Positions 11,481-23,266 of a DNA stretch of 64,000 nt are shown in pieces (position 1 is the stretch's first letter; each line of letters begins with the position of its first letter). A program made the translations under genes and the position numbers. Below the pieces are notes generated by a model. The model was not told where the DNA came from. It made no database searches and worked only from the letters and a program-made list of their open reading frames with translations. The DNA is from Sporothrix humicola (lineage: Eukaryota; Ascomycota; Sordariomycetes; Ophiostomatales; Ophiostomataceae): assembly GCA_021396245.1 (NCBI GenBank), contig WNYE01000041.1, forward strand, positions 296,709 through 360,708, given 5' to 3'.

Positions 11481-13671
11481 GCAAAAACACAGAAATAAAT
11501 TAAATGAAAACAAATAAAAAACAGCCAACCCGAAGAGAAGTACCACCCGTTTACACAAACCTCATCCCACAACCAATAACTGTAGCTTCGTCATGCATCG
11601 CCATCACCACGCCCGATATTAGTTTCGTCGGCACCATTCTTTTGCAGCTCGTAGGTCCTGTGTGCAAGCACTCAAATTCAAGCTTACCAAGTATATCAAC
11701 TTCTTCTTCCCGCCATCTCCGTAGACTCTCTCTACATGCACGCCCTCGACTCTCTTAAAATTAGAATTGATCTTCTGATCGCGGCCCACATCAGCCTACC
11801 GACGGAGCCAAGAGACCGGTCGAGCTGTTTTCCGGTGTTTTCTTTTCTCCTTCTTGTGTTTCTGCCCCATGAGCCCCCATGCGTCCCATGAGAATCGTCC
11901 ATGAACTACCCCTTTTCTGTTGCAGCTGACGAGGGCGAGGAGTGGGCTGTCAGATCGGAGCTTGTGCCTGGTGCCTGTCCTTGTAAGTCCTTGTACATAT
12001 CCCAAGGTGAAAAAGAATAAAGAAAAATCGTCAAGAAACTGGCGATCTTCCAGGCATCTGGAGGGGAATCCCTGTAGGCCCTGAGGGGTCCTGGATCTTC
12101 TTTGGTTTCTTGTCTTTTGGGAGCCATTCGTGTAATTTGATTGGCCCAAGCAGTGGATGTTGGAGGTGCCTGAGGGGTGGATTCTGTGCTCTTCTTGTGC
12201 TGATCCAGGGGCAGAGGGGTCAACAGTTTGCTCCAGTAAGGGGAGTGGACAGACCGCTAAAGAGCTAACAGACAGGAAAACGCGTTGGTGGATGCCCCCT
12301 TTCTTTACAACGACGCCAAAATGCCACTTTACGCGTTGTCTCCTCTTTTCGATCGTGTTTTTTTTTTTTGTCTCTCGTCCTTTCTTGATATCCGACTTGT
12401 CCGGCGCCTTTTTAACAACAGTCCCTTTTGACGCTACGGTCGTACTATCGTCTCTCGGCGAGAACGGCAACCGGATGAACATGGGACGAGGACTAGGAGT
12501 GGGAGTACTGTGTAGGAGTGAGGGGCTGCCGAGGGGGCCATGGCCAAAAGCAAGGGCCGTTGCATGCCGTTGGGACTTTGGAGGTATGATGCTCTTGTGA
12601 TGTAGTCTAGACAGAGAGACGGAAAGACAAAAAGACAAAAAGACGTGGGCACCGTCTGAAGCGAGACAAACTCATTAAAGATGCAGCAAGGGAAAAAGGA
12701 CAAACACCATTGGCAAAAGCGTGAGAAAGGTGATGGGTGGTGAGGGGAAACGGTACTTTGCTGTTTGACCTCATGCGCTAGCATGGGAAAGCATCAATGA
12801 AGCAAGCACAGGAGCCCAGCTCTGCGTCGGAGCTGTTTCAAGTTGGCGCACGACGAAGCTTAAGGACGAGGCTAGACTGCAGCCCCTTTTCTGGCTTGCC
12901 TGCATTTTCGTTTGATGGAGCTTTCACGAGGGAGGAAAAAGAAAAAGGAAAAGAAGAAAAAAAGAAAGCACGGGAAAGAAGAACAAAAAGATGGGCCAGG
13001 GCTGAGTGGAGACGCGTTTTTCTGGAGACAGGACGGTCACCGTTGCAGGGACAGCGTGCCCCAAAAGAAGAGAAAAGAAAAAAAGCCAGACGAAAGCAGG
13101 GCAGAGGCAAGGCAAGGCCAAGAGACCGAACGTTGAGCTGTCATGAAAAGAGGGTGAGGCTGAGACAAGAAGAAAAGGAGACGAGGGAGCAGGGAGACGA
13201 GAAGAGGGCCACCGAGGGGCTCTGGTGATTTTCTGAGGATATCTGAGTACATACTCGGTAAACTAGACATTAGACTTGAAGCTGAGGTTACAGTCATAAT
13301 CGCGATGACGGCAGCCGACGTTATCAGAAAAGTACCGCTGACGTCGGGGTGGGCTGTGGAGATCGCTGAGAGCGGCTGGAATGGAGGGAGTGAGTCTTGG
13401 AGTCTTGACGTCTAGACGAGGCCTCCTCGCGTTGTCGATGTGTACGAAATGCTGTTCTCGGTATCCGGTTGATCGCGTTTGTCTTTTGTCTTTTGCCTCT
13501 TTATTTTTGTACTTTGGGGCCGATTCCCGGTTTAGCGGTGCATCGAGTATTCCGTAGTTCCGTCGCATTCCTGGGAAATACTCTCCGAGAACAGCAAGAC
13601 AGAAGGCCTCTCTTTTTTTCTGTTGTCAAAAAGGCAAGGCCACTCGGCGTGATGCCCGCCCTCCGGCCTGA

Positions 13672-13687
13672 TGGCCAGGCCTGGCCA
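13672..13687. repeat. 16-bp perfect palindrome
   Basis: TGGCCAGGCCTGGCCA reads identically on both strands. About one such perfect 16-bp palindrome is expected per 64 kb by chance, so it is recorded without a claim of function. Confidence 0.7.
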
Positions 13688-14388
13688 AGCACATGCGTCT
13701 TCTGGGCCAACTTGACAAAGTGACTCTGAAGGACAAGACGACGAGAACGAAAAAACCCCTGCACCCAACGCTGGTGGTTGGTTGTCTTGCCTATCACGCC
13801 CACAAATGCTGCATTTCGCGCCTGCACCAACACGTCAAGATTGGCTAAGTAGGATGCAGGCTCGAAGTGTGCACCAACCTCCAAACCTGCCCGTATTTTC
13901 TTAAACAGAAACAAGTACCCAAACAGTGTAAAAAAGGTCGGAAAAAGGCGACGCGTGACTCGAGGCTGGCCAACTTATTTTTGACTCTGACGATGAGGCC
14001 AGACGGAAAGACCAAGCTCGCTGCTCGTTCGGCTCGACAAGTTCGACCAGCTCATCGAGCTGAACAAACGAGGGCCATCATGACGGCCATCTTGACGGCC
14101 ACCCTTAAACTTGTTTCGAGCATCATACGCCAGTCATTTTGGACGCATGCCCTCCACGCCAAAACCACGAAATACCACCAGGGTTCGCAAAAGCCACCAC
14201 AAACCAGCAAAACCAGCACTAGTGGCGATTTGACTTGTCGTTCTGTCACGCCCTCGCGGGCCTCTGTCTTTTAGACTGGATATTGGCGTCTGTCACTGAG
14301 AGAGCGAGAGAGCATAGGAGAAAACGAAACGTGCTAATTCGTGCCCGTGAGCAAAATATCGGATTTGCGGATTTTTGATTCTCTTGAA

Positions 14389-14415
14389 TTTGCATCATTT
14401 GTATCATTTGCATCA
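14389..14415. repeat. 9-bp tandem repeat, three units
   Basis: Three consecutive units of TTTGCATCA, the middle one with one change (TTTGTATCA), followed by degenerate TCATCT words. Confidence 0.75.
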
Positions 14416-17400
14416 TCTTCATCTTCAACTCGGTATTTTGGCTTTCTTGGGAAGAAGACGAGTGCCGTCGTCTGGTCACTTTCCCCTCTTCATGCAGGTG
14501 CTGAGTTTGGGCACGCTGCAGATTACTCGTCTGCCAGCTCTGGTTGGCTGGAGGCCGAGTCGATCGATTTTTTGTGCGATTTTTTGGTGCACAATTTGCC
14601 CTTTTCCCACTGCACCAAAACACATGTCGTCTTGTCTCTTGTCTCTTGTCTGGATAACCACAAAATGCGACGCACCCCAAAACCTCACGAGACGATTTTG
14701 CCGCCGCCCCCAAAGCAAAGGGAAAATGGCCAAACTTCAACTCCATACTCCGTGCGGCCTGTCCAGAGTGGCCGGCCAGCGCTTCCACGCAAGGAGATTC
14801 TATTTTGCATGAACAGAGGTTGGCGATGGGCTGGTGATGGTATGTTGGACGGGAGTCCTGCAATATCGCCGGTCTGCAATAGCAGGGCCATTATTGTTGG
14901 TAGGAGCAATGGGAGCAGGAGGGGTAATAGAAACAACGGCCCTTTCTTTCCAACCGACAACGGATATGGAGTTATCGTGGTATCGTCGAAAGGAAACCGA
15001 AAAAGAAAAAGATAACAGATGGATTCTCAACAACCCTTGAATGCACCCAACTGGCTGGATCAATTGTCCCTTGTCCCGCAAGGGACATTAAGATAGAGGC
15101 ACAGAGGCTGGGGGTCTCTTCTCCCGCCACGGACATCGACCAGCATGTGTTGTGCGTGGGAACGCAATGTATGCGTTTATGCCGTGTCGATCGATTTTCA
15201 TTGCATCCTCCCGCTGCGATACGCTGCATTGCATCTTCTCTTGTCGGACCTCCCTTTTTTGCCCTTATTTTCTCTCATCCTTTTTTGTTCTTCCCTTTAT
15301 TCACCCATATCCGAGTTCAACTTCCGTTCCTCGCTGACTTGTCAAGTTTCCAAGCACATGTCACTGCTTGTCATGGCATGACATGTGGCCTCTTGACAGG
15401 TCGCCGGTGTTTCTCGGTTTGTGTTTGTCAACTTTGGTGGAGAGGCTTTTCATATCCAGGGTGTGTTATCACGACTGGAACTGTCCCGGAGAAACAAGAA
15501 ACACGAAACAGGACACAGGAAACGCGGGGACATTGGGCGGCGACTGTCGAAACCACGTTGTCGCGTGGATTTGTGGGCTTTGAGTGAAGGCGAGCGTCCG
15601 CCATCGAGGCTGGGCGTCTATCAAAACAGAATGTCGGGCTCTCCTCCCTTCTTGTTTTGCCATTTATTCATCTCTTCTTTTTATCATTCTGTCAGGCTGT
15701 CTGACATCTGTCAGAAGGTTTCCCTTCCTTCGAGTGTAGCCGATGATGGGATCCCTGTCAGGAAACAAGCCAGCGTCGTCTGTAGCCAGTGGCCGTCTTA
15801 TCGAACACGATATCGAAATTGCCCTAAATGGCACAAGATCGGCGCTCGTCTTGGTATCGTCTTGAGACGGAGCGCCGCACTAACAACTCTCCAGCACTAC
15901 TGGACATGAATGATTGCGGCGAAAAACAACAACAACGTGCTCGACTTCGCGCTAATTTTGCTCTCATAGCACGCTGAGCTCGACTGGTCTGTAAAATGCC
16001 GACCAAAAAGTCAAGATAGTTGAAATGGTGCCATCAAGTCTCATCAAGTCCATCAGACGGCTCGATTGTCGTCGAGGGCGATACTCGGAGGGACCCGGGC
16101 GCCAATGGGTTTCGTCTGTCGCTGGGTCTGGGATTTTGTGGCGGCTGCAAGCCGTCGTCGTGGGTGGCTTTGGTGTAAGTCGGCTTGTAAGTGCAGTGTG
16201 GTAGTAGTTTCGTCCCCTCTTTTTAACCCTCTTCCCACAATGCTCTAATAATAACCTCTTTGGCTCACGTCCGGCTCACATCGCCAGCGCTACCGCGCGA
16301 GTGACCTTCAATCTGCAGCAGCTTCAGCCACGCCCCCCGCGGAAGTCAAGCGTCCGTTGCACCTCTGGATGTCGGCTCTGGCCATTCAGACAGCAGAGAC
16401 AATCGATCCAGCCCGCCAGCCACACTCTGACCTGCAGTCATTCCCGCGGGCTGAGTGTGTCAGAACCTTTTTGTCGTCATTTTTTCTCGACTTTTTTTCT
16501 TTTTTGCTGCTGGCCGGTTTCTCTTGCTTCTTTCGCTGTTCTTAACTTGTTCTTTTCTTGGCTTTTCTTGACTTGTCTTGACCGTCCTTTCGTCAGTGTT
16601 TCTCTTCACACGTCAGAACATGGCAATATTGAAGAATATTGGCTGCTCGAGAATGCCGGTGGCTGTTCTCTCTGTCCGTAAGAACAAGAAGTACTCGCTG
16701 TTCGCGGTGCTGAGCTTTTCGATGGCGTATTTGGGGTCTTCAGTCTTCCTTATTGCCCATATTGTTTTGTGTGCCAATGTTTTCCGGTTTGCTCTTTTCG
16801 GAAGACTCGCCGCCGGTCGGAGACCGTCTCTTGGCTGGTCCTTACTCTTCTTTTGTTGCTTGTCCCTTTTCTCTCTCTTCCTTGTCTGAGCCCAGGTCCC
16901 TTGCCCTGACTTCCTAGCTGGCCAGGCAAGCCAGGGTCCTCTCTGGCCTGTGCATCTCGACTGGAATGAAGTGCATCCGTTGCCTGGCCCTTTTGTTTCC
17001 CGTGCTTCTGCCCTCGCTCCCAGTCTGCAAGGAGCACTGGCATGCTCGGTGTCTCACCAAAGACCCTGTCCTGTGAGGAATGCGCAAGGAATGCACGCTA
17101 ACACGAGGGCGTACAAGTTCTTTTTCTTCCTTTTTTGTTCTTTTTTTTCTGTTTCTTTTCTGTGCTTGTGTTGGCCGCGGCTGCATGTAGTCGTGACTCT
17201 CGGAGGATTTCTGTATTGTCACTGGGATCCATCCTCGTCTTGGTGCCACAGCTTGCCACAGCTGACTGCATGCGGCACTCCGACGACGAAAAATAGACCC
17301 TCGAGAAAAGAAGGCAAAGAAAAGACCCCTCGAATATCGAGTATGGCGTATGGCGTACATACCCAGTAGAATATTGGCTCGGGATGCAGTAAGCCTGTGC

Positions 17401-18185
17401 CTGTACCTGCGCCTGTGTGCCTTGTGCCTGTGCTCACGTCAAACGGAGAAATGAGAAATCGACGACGGCCACGCCGTCGTGGCTGTCGTGGTATTTGGTT
17501 TGGCATCTGTCGCTTTTGTTGCCTCCTCCCCTCGCTATCTCTCTTTTTGGCCCCTTTTGCCCCATTTTGCAATCGATTTTGCTGTTTGTCGTGTGTAAGC
17601 TGTTCGTCACCCCCCCTCCTGTGTGGGAGCTTGACCCGGACGTCGTACGTCGTTCAATGCCGTTGGTACGGGAGTACTATGTGCGCCGTCCGTTGTGATA
17701 GAGTGTGATAGATGAAGCAACGCTTGGTACTGGTGCTTGGTGCTTGGTGTTGTTTGCATTTTTGGCACACATTTGGGCATTTTGCATTAATTTCTTGTTT
17801 GGCGTAGTAAGGCACAGGGGTAGGCTACGGAGAAAGGGCATATCGAACAAACAAGGGAAGGAGGGACCAAGATGCGGAACCTCGAGGCAGGAAGCCCTCG
17901 GGCCACTCAACAAAAAAAAGACAAGAGCAATCAGAACGGACATGCAGTTCGTTCCTTCTCTTTTGCAGACTCCAAAACGGGTGATTTTCTTGCAGAAAGC
18001 AGGGGCAGGAAATAGGCAAGAACGTGTTTAAGTTCTGTGTGGCAGAAAATGACTTACATATACACCAGCAAGCAAGACGAACAAAATGGAAAGAGCACAT
18101 AGGAACCTGCACACAGAAAAAAAGCCCAAGAAAATGACACAAGAAAAGAGACGTTGGGAGTGTCTTCTTGTATTTTGCCTTTTCT

Positions 18186-18310
18186 GGGGGCCCACGGCCA
18201 GGGGGGGTGGGGTGTGCCTTCCCTGCCAAGGGCTACTGGCCGCTAAGGGGGGGTGCGCGAGCGCGCGCGGGAGTTTGAGTGTGGGAGGTGTGGGTGTGGA
18301 GCCAGGGAGC
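18186..18310 (+). other. G-run-rich patch upstream of the 19078 gene
   Basis: Several runs of four to seven G lie close together (18186-18190, 18201-18207, 18210-18213, 18247-18253), with an alternating GCGCGC stretch between, followed by GTGGGAGGTGTGGGTG. It could form G-quadruplex structure on the plus strand. It sits about 0.8 kb before the start codon at 19078, so it may belong to that gene's promoter. Confidence 0.4.
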
Positions 18311-19077
18311 CCTCAAGCAGGTCGAGCTAGAGCCGGCCCAAGACAGGTCTCTCACTGTGGTTTGTATGTCTCGTCTGTCTGCACCTGCCCTCTGATCCCC
18401 AGCCTGGTTAAAAGATCCTCATCCTGCCTCTCCTTCCCCCGCCGATGGTGGTGCTTTCCTGTTGCTCTTGACTTTTATGATCTCCTCTTCATATCTTTTT
18501 TTTCTGTCCTCGGTTGCTCCTTCTTCCTTCTTATTTTCTCTTCATTTCCACGCATCGTGACTTCTTCACAATTTATTTTACTTCTTTCCTCGCTTTCTCC
18601 AAATAACTTAGCTTTGACCCACAGCGCCTGCTCCAACCCAGAGCCTTGGGAGATTGCTGTGGAGAGTCTGCTGCCCGAAAGAAGCCTGATCGAAGCAACG
18701 GGCCCCTATTCTTTGGATCCTTTCTTCATTTTTTTCTCTTCCCCGGCGAACTAGACCTCGTTGAGGTCAAAGAACGAGAAGAAAGAAACGAGACGTGAAA
18801 AAAATACGACAGGGGTGGCTCGAACGCGGCGATCGAAAAGACGCGGTAACAAAGAGCCCTTTTTGGCGTCTTTTGTTTTCTTTATTTTCTTTGCTCTCTT
18901 TCTCTTCCTAGGACATAAACAACAAGGAAGGTGCAATCGACAAAGAAGGCTGTCCAGCGCTCCTTCTCTCTCCCCGCCATCCTCGCCTTTCTCGCAGTTG
19001 TCGTGGATCTCCTTTGATTTCCTGGATTCCTGGATTCCTGAATTTCCATCCTCTCACCGAATACATAAACATCTGCC

Positions 19078-20667
19078 ATGACAGCAGCTCACACCCAAAT
19101 GGCCCTCGGCGACGACGTCGGAACAACACTTCTGCTCTCCAGAATGGACAGCCACGCACAGAAACAGCCCGTGGGCTCACCACTGAACTCACAGAACGAC
19201 ACACCTCTCAAATCTCAAACTACACCACTTACTTCAGCCTCTTCGCCTTCGCTCTCGCTCATGCCACCACCCCTTCCTCAGCGCGATGCTCGCCGCAACT
19301 CATGCTTCCTCGACGCCCTGCTCGACTCCAAGACCAAGACACAACTCGCTACGGACGGAACAGCTACGCCTGTGGCTAACACCACACTGACTGGCCCGCC
19401 TACACCACTCGACGTCTACATGTCTTCTGAAGAGGACGCCTCGTCCATGGGCGAGCTGTCTGATTTTGATTTTGACGATGACGAGCTGGACGACTTTGAC
19501 GGCGAGTACGAGGAGGCCACTGCCACGACTGCCGCCGTCGTTGTGCGGACGACAAGCAACAACAGCGCACCGGCTGTCTTGACCACTGATGGCACGACTT
19601 CCTCTTCCTCCACAAAAGACAGCACCGGCACTGCGGCACCCACAGTACCGATGCGCCGCCACAGCCACGACGTTGCTCGCGCCGTTTCGGTCATCTATGT
19701 TGGCAAGCCCTCGCTCGTTGACCTCGGTCTGGAGCGCGAAGCCCGCCGGCGTTCTCTCCACAACGGCCGCAGCGCATCGTCCTCGTCCTCGTCGGTTGCT
19801 CTTTCTGAGACGCGTCCCTCGACTTCGAGCGGCGGCTCTATGCTCTCCACTGCCCCCAGCAGCACTGTCAGCCCCGCGAAGCAGCACAAGCGCAACAGCT
19901 CGTCGGACAGCATTGGCAGCATTACTGGCAGCATTACTGGCAGCGGCATGATGGCGTCGCTGCGTGCACGCAAGCTGGCTATGACAGCAGCCGCAGCGAG
20001 TGTGGCCACAAGCACAGTCACACTGGGCCGGAGCCTTGCTCCAGTCCTCACCTCCCTGGACACCTCCATGCCCCCTCCTCCTTCACCTACTGCCCAGGAC
20101 CCTGTCTCTGCCACCACCTCTACTGCTGTGTCTGCCCCTATCCCTACTACCATGGCCCCACCTTCGCGGTCATTTACTACCTCTGCTCTCATGGTTGGAC
20201 AGGCTGCCTCGGCTGCCTCTTCTCCTCGCACACCAACATTTGGCACCGCTGGACTGCTTCGCGGCATGACACGCTCACTGACGCTGAGCCGTCGTGGCCT
20301 GAGCCGTCGCGAGTCCACAGCAGAGACAGTTCCCACACCTACATCGGCGACGGCCACATCGCCCGTTCTTCTTCCTGCCATGCTGCCAGCAGAGACCGTC
20401 TCGGCCCTGCTTGCTTCGAGCGGCAACCCCAACAGCGCGGGCAACCGCAAGTCGCTGGCCATGTCGGTTGTCTCATCGATGACCTCGATGAACGCGCCAC
20501 CACCAGGCCCTCCCAATGAGGACGGCTTTGAGGAGAACGACAACAGCAACGCTCCCGCAAGGCGGGTGGCCATGCCACCTGCTGAGATTGTCGTCTCTAA
20601 GAAGGGTACTGGCAGCAGCTTCCTCGGCAGCCTTGCTGGGCGCCGGCGGAGCATGAAGCTGCTGTAA
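19078..20667 (+). CDS. Ser/Thr-rich disordered protein of unknown function
   Basis: Single exon, 529 aa. I do not recognise a named family. The composition (Ser, Thr, Pro, Ala) implies a mostly disordered protein. Islands that look constrained are RRNSCFLDALLDSK (about 72-85), TPLDVYMSSEEDASS (about 109-123) running into an Asp/Glu tract to about 146, RRHSHDVARAVSVIYVGKPS (about 193-212), RGLSRRES (about 404) and the basic C-terminal end SFLGSLAGRRRSMKLL. Several R-R-x-S sites (RRNS, RRHS, RRES, RRRS) fit the PKA-type basic consensus, so phosphorylation control is plausible. Evidence for coding is the unbroken 1.6 kb frame, GC-rich third positions like the neighbours and the ordered islands. 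I have an impression that proteins with the SSEEDASS and VGKPSLVDL islands recur in filamentous ascomycetes, which I could not verify. The gene stands alone between two deserts. Confidence 0.8.
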   Translation: MTAAHTQMALGDDVGTTLLLSRMDSHAQKQPVGSPLNSQNDTPLKSQTTPLTSASSPSLSLMPPPLPQRDARRNSCFLDALLDSKTKTQLATDGTATPVANTTLTGPPTPLDVYMSSEEDASSMGELSDFDFDDDELDDFDGEYEEATATTAAVVVRTTSNNSAPAVLTTDGTTSSSSTKDSTGTAAPTVPMRRHSHDVARAVSVIYVGKPSLVDLGLEREARRRSLHNGRSASSSSSSVALSETRPSTSSGGSMLSTAPSSTVSPAKQHKRNSSSDSIGSITGSITGSGMMASLRARKLAMTAAAASVATSTVTLGRSLAPVLTSLDTSMPPPPSPTAQDPVSATTSTAVSAPIPTTMAPPSRSFTTSALMVGQAASAASSPRTPTFGTAGLLRGMTRSLTLSRRGLSRRESTAETVPTPTSATATSPVLLPAMLPAETVSALLASSGNPNSAGNRKSLAMSVVSSMTSMNAPPPGPPNEDGFEENDNSNAPARRVAMPPAEIVVSKKGTGSSFLGSLAGRRRSMKLL

Positions 20668-22223
20668 TCAGCTACTTCTTTTTTTCACAACATTTCTTCT
20701 TTTCTTTTCACACTACTAGGGACAAGGATTTTTGCATAAAATTGGGATAGGTACCACAGGACCAAGGGAACTACAGGACCCAACCGGGATGTTTTTTATT
20801 GGCATTTGCTTTACTTGGTGGGCATTTTTTGATTATTTTACGGACATTGTTTACTTTTTGGACGATTTGATGATACCCATCTTCCTCTCTTTTTCTTAAC
20901 CACACTCATTACAGAGCATTATTATTATTTACGTTCGTTTTCACTTGTTTATGAGACGACGAAATGCCATTCATTTTTTGATGTGCACCTCTTTCTCTTT
21001 TTGATTTCTCTTTTGATGATTGATGAACGTTTGCTTTCTTTTTCTGTTTCCTTTTTCCATTTAACTGTGTGACTTTTTTTGATTACCACGTCCCCTGAAT
21101 TTTTAGGCGGTGATTCCCCGTTGATTGCCGGAGTACTTTCTTGTCTCCCTTTCTGACCATAGCGGCGCGTTCGTTGGCTTCGTCTTACATGGAAAAAGCA
21201 GCCAATGGCGGTGGCTTCGGGGACAAGTCCAACGCCAAAAATCCAAAAGCGGCCCATTTTTTTTCGTGTAAGTCAATGCCGGCGTGTCTTAGTGAGCATG
21301 TTCCTTGACCTTTGACCTTGCAGGTACGACGTTAGGGATGGGCAGGAAAGAAAAGAAGAAGCAAGCAAAGCAAGAAAAAATAAAGAGAGGCAAAGACAAG
21401 ACGAAACAAAACAAAGGTAGGGGTCTCGAGTGACATTCACTCTCATTTTCTCTCTTTTTGATGCATGGGGGTATACTCGACATATTGCGATATTCACTTA
21501 TTCAATACGACATGTTCTTGTTTTCCTTGACATGACTGTCTCACGAGCGATATGAGAGCAAGAAAGGGAGAGTCGAGTGACTTGGTTTCTTTCAGTCTTG
21601 CACAGCGTCATTGACAGGAGGTGAAAGGAAGGTGAAAGAGAACGTGAAAGGCACCGATGCAAAGGTAACCTAAGCCGGTCAAAGAAACACACGTTCGTCA
21701 TATCTTCTTTACTCACATCTCGGGTCAGTTGACCATCTCCTCTTTCTCTTTGTTGCGTCCTTCGATTTTACCAAAGAAATGGCACATCTTGATTTCTCGG
21801 CGTCTTCTTGGGGTGTTCTTTCCTTCTTTTTTATCTTTTCTCCCGCTATTCTTGTACCTCGTTTAAACTTCTTTTTGCTTTAGTTTCTCTCACATTCTTT
21901 CTTTATCTTTCAGTCCGTGTCTTCTTTCCGCTCTTCTCGTCTCTTCTAGTTCTTTGCACGCCCCTAGAGAAGTGGTCCCAGCCCTGTGTTGCTGTGGCTC
22001 TAGCCGTTTGCTGTTTCCGTCCGTCTTTTTGTCATTTCTGCCATCCTGCCATTTCGAGTTCTATTCATACGCCAAGCAAGATGCTTTTTTCCTACTGTTC
22101 ACCCCCCTGATATGGCTTCTTGCATTGCCGGGCAACTAACTATCGGCAGGGAGCTGGCAGAGGTTGACTTACAAGCTATAAGAGAGAAATCATCCCGTAG
22201 TGAGGATGGCCCGCTCCAATACC

Positions 22224-22254
22224 TTTTTTTTTTTTTATTTATTTATTTATTTAT
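22224..22254. repeat. T13 plus (ATTT)n microsatellite
   Basis: Thirteen T followed by four to five ATTT units. Confidence 0.85.
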
Positions 22255-23206
22255 CCTGCCGTTTGTCGACGGCATGCTGACCCTCACCGAAAAAGAAGGA
22301 TTGTGGAGATGCATGTCTGCCATATGCACCAGAGCATGCGTTGCTGTGTTTTGACCGAACGAGCAATGGAGCTGCTTCCTTCGACGACTATCAATGTCAA
22401 TGATAAAGTGACATATGACCTGTCTATTGTGCAAATATTTGCAAGCTCAAGATGGCCATTCCCAACAGAGGTCTATGAAACAAACTTGTAAGTAAGCTTG
22501 AGGCCAAAGCAAGGGACCAAAACTCACTTCCGAAAGACTCAAAAATCAAAAGATCAAAGACCAAAGCCTTATCCGACCAGGGACGTGCGCAAAAAGCAGG
22601 GTTAAAAGACCCCCAAAAGTAAGACAGACAGGGGAGCTTCTCCCACTGTTGCAATCAAGCCGTCACGTCTTGGCGTTGGAGGGAGTTGACGGAGGAAAAA
22701 TATGAAGCAGCAAGTACCCTCAGACCTTTTTATCTCGAAATCTTGTGTGAGGACGAGTGCGCCATCGAGACCGGGCGGGTTTCAGGCGACACAATGTGGT
22801 CAAAGGCAGAATGGTAACTGGATAAACGTCCCAGAATGGAAAACCCATTGTGATCATTTTGGTCAGTGCTGTCAAAAATTTAACATATTTCGAAGCCACT
22901 CTCGTCTGTTTGTCTGTGTATGACGAGGATGCCGCATTCCGACAATTATCAGCCTTGACGAGCGGTAGAAAACATATACACAACGAGGGAAAAAATAGAC
23001 ACAAACACTTGACAAAACAGTCCCGATTGTGTCACGGCGGCGTTTTCAGACCTGTCTACCTGATTGATCAAAGACAGCACAAAAGCTTGTGAATTGTGTC
23101 TTGTATCGTGTGTATTGATGTTTGTGCCACTGTGCTCTGCTGCCTCTCTCAACAGGCATTCTCCTTGCCCATTTCCCCCACGGCGGACTCGAGATTTCCA
23201 ATTCGA

Positions 23207-23266
23207 GGTACGGAGCACGGAGTACAGAGCAAAGAGCACAGAGCACAGAACAGAGTTCAGAGTACA
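23207..23266. repeat. Degenerate GAGCACA/GAGTACA short repeat
   Basis: About eight loosely related heptamers (GGAGCAC, GGAGTAC, AGAGCAA, AGAGCAC, AGAACAG and so on) follow one another. The GTAC-GGAG words resemble simple-repeat clusters seen in other fungal intergenic regions. Confidence 0.55.

Larger units (their letters stand above)
11260..11530. other. AT-rich island
   Basis: A block that is visibly far richer in A and T than its surroundings, with ATAAT/TATAAT-type words, a pentanucleotide repeat and a T11A9 dyad. It could be a scaffold attachment region, a replication origin candidate or simply decayed sequence. The sequence alone does not decide. Confidence 0.4.
10077..19077. other. 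9 kb intergenic desert
   Basis: Many short frames exist on both strands, but none shows domain-like composition, splice-linked continuation or a codon bias like the neighbouring genes. Notable contents: an AT-rich island around 11260-11530, four ACGCGT words (12280, 12331, 13012, 13951), a perfect 16-bp palindrome at 13672-13687, a 9-bp tandem repeat at 14389-14415, and a G-rich patch around 18186-18310 followed by a CT-rich leader (about 18415-18640) before the next gene. It most likely includes a long promoter and 5' UTR for the gene at 19078, and could host non-coding RNA. Confidence 0.5.

Noticed and set aside
11796..12638. 280-codon minus-strand frame in the desert
   Set aside because: Low-complexity Ser/Lys/Arg sequence without ordered segments or homology that I recognise, and no supporting splice signals.
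14246..14863. 205-codon minus-strand frame
   Set aside because: The repetitive Met/Gln stretch comes from the 9-bp repeat at 14389. The rest lacks protein-like organisation.
19695..20654. 319-codon minus-strand frame opposite the 19078 gene
   Set aside because: The plus-strand frame is longer and contains the ordered islands. The minus frame is the complement of Ser/Thr/Ala codons.
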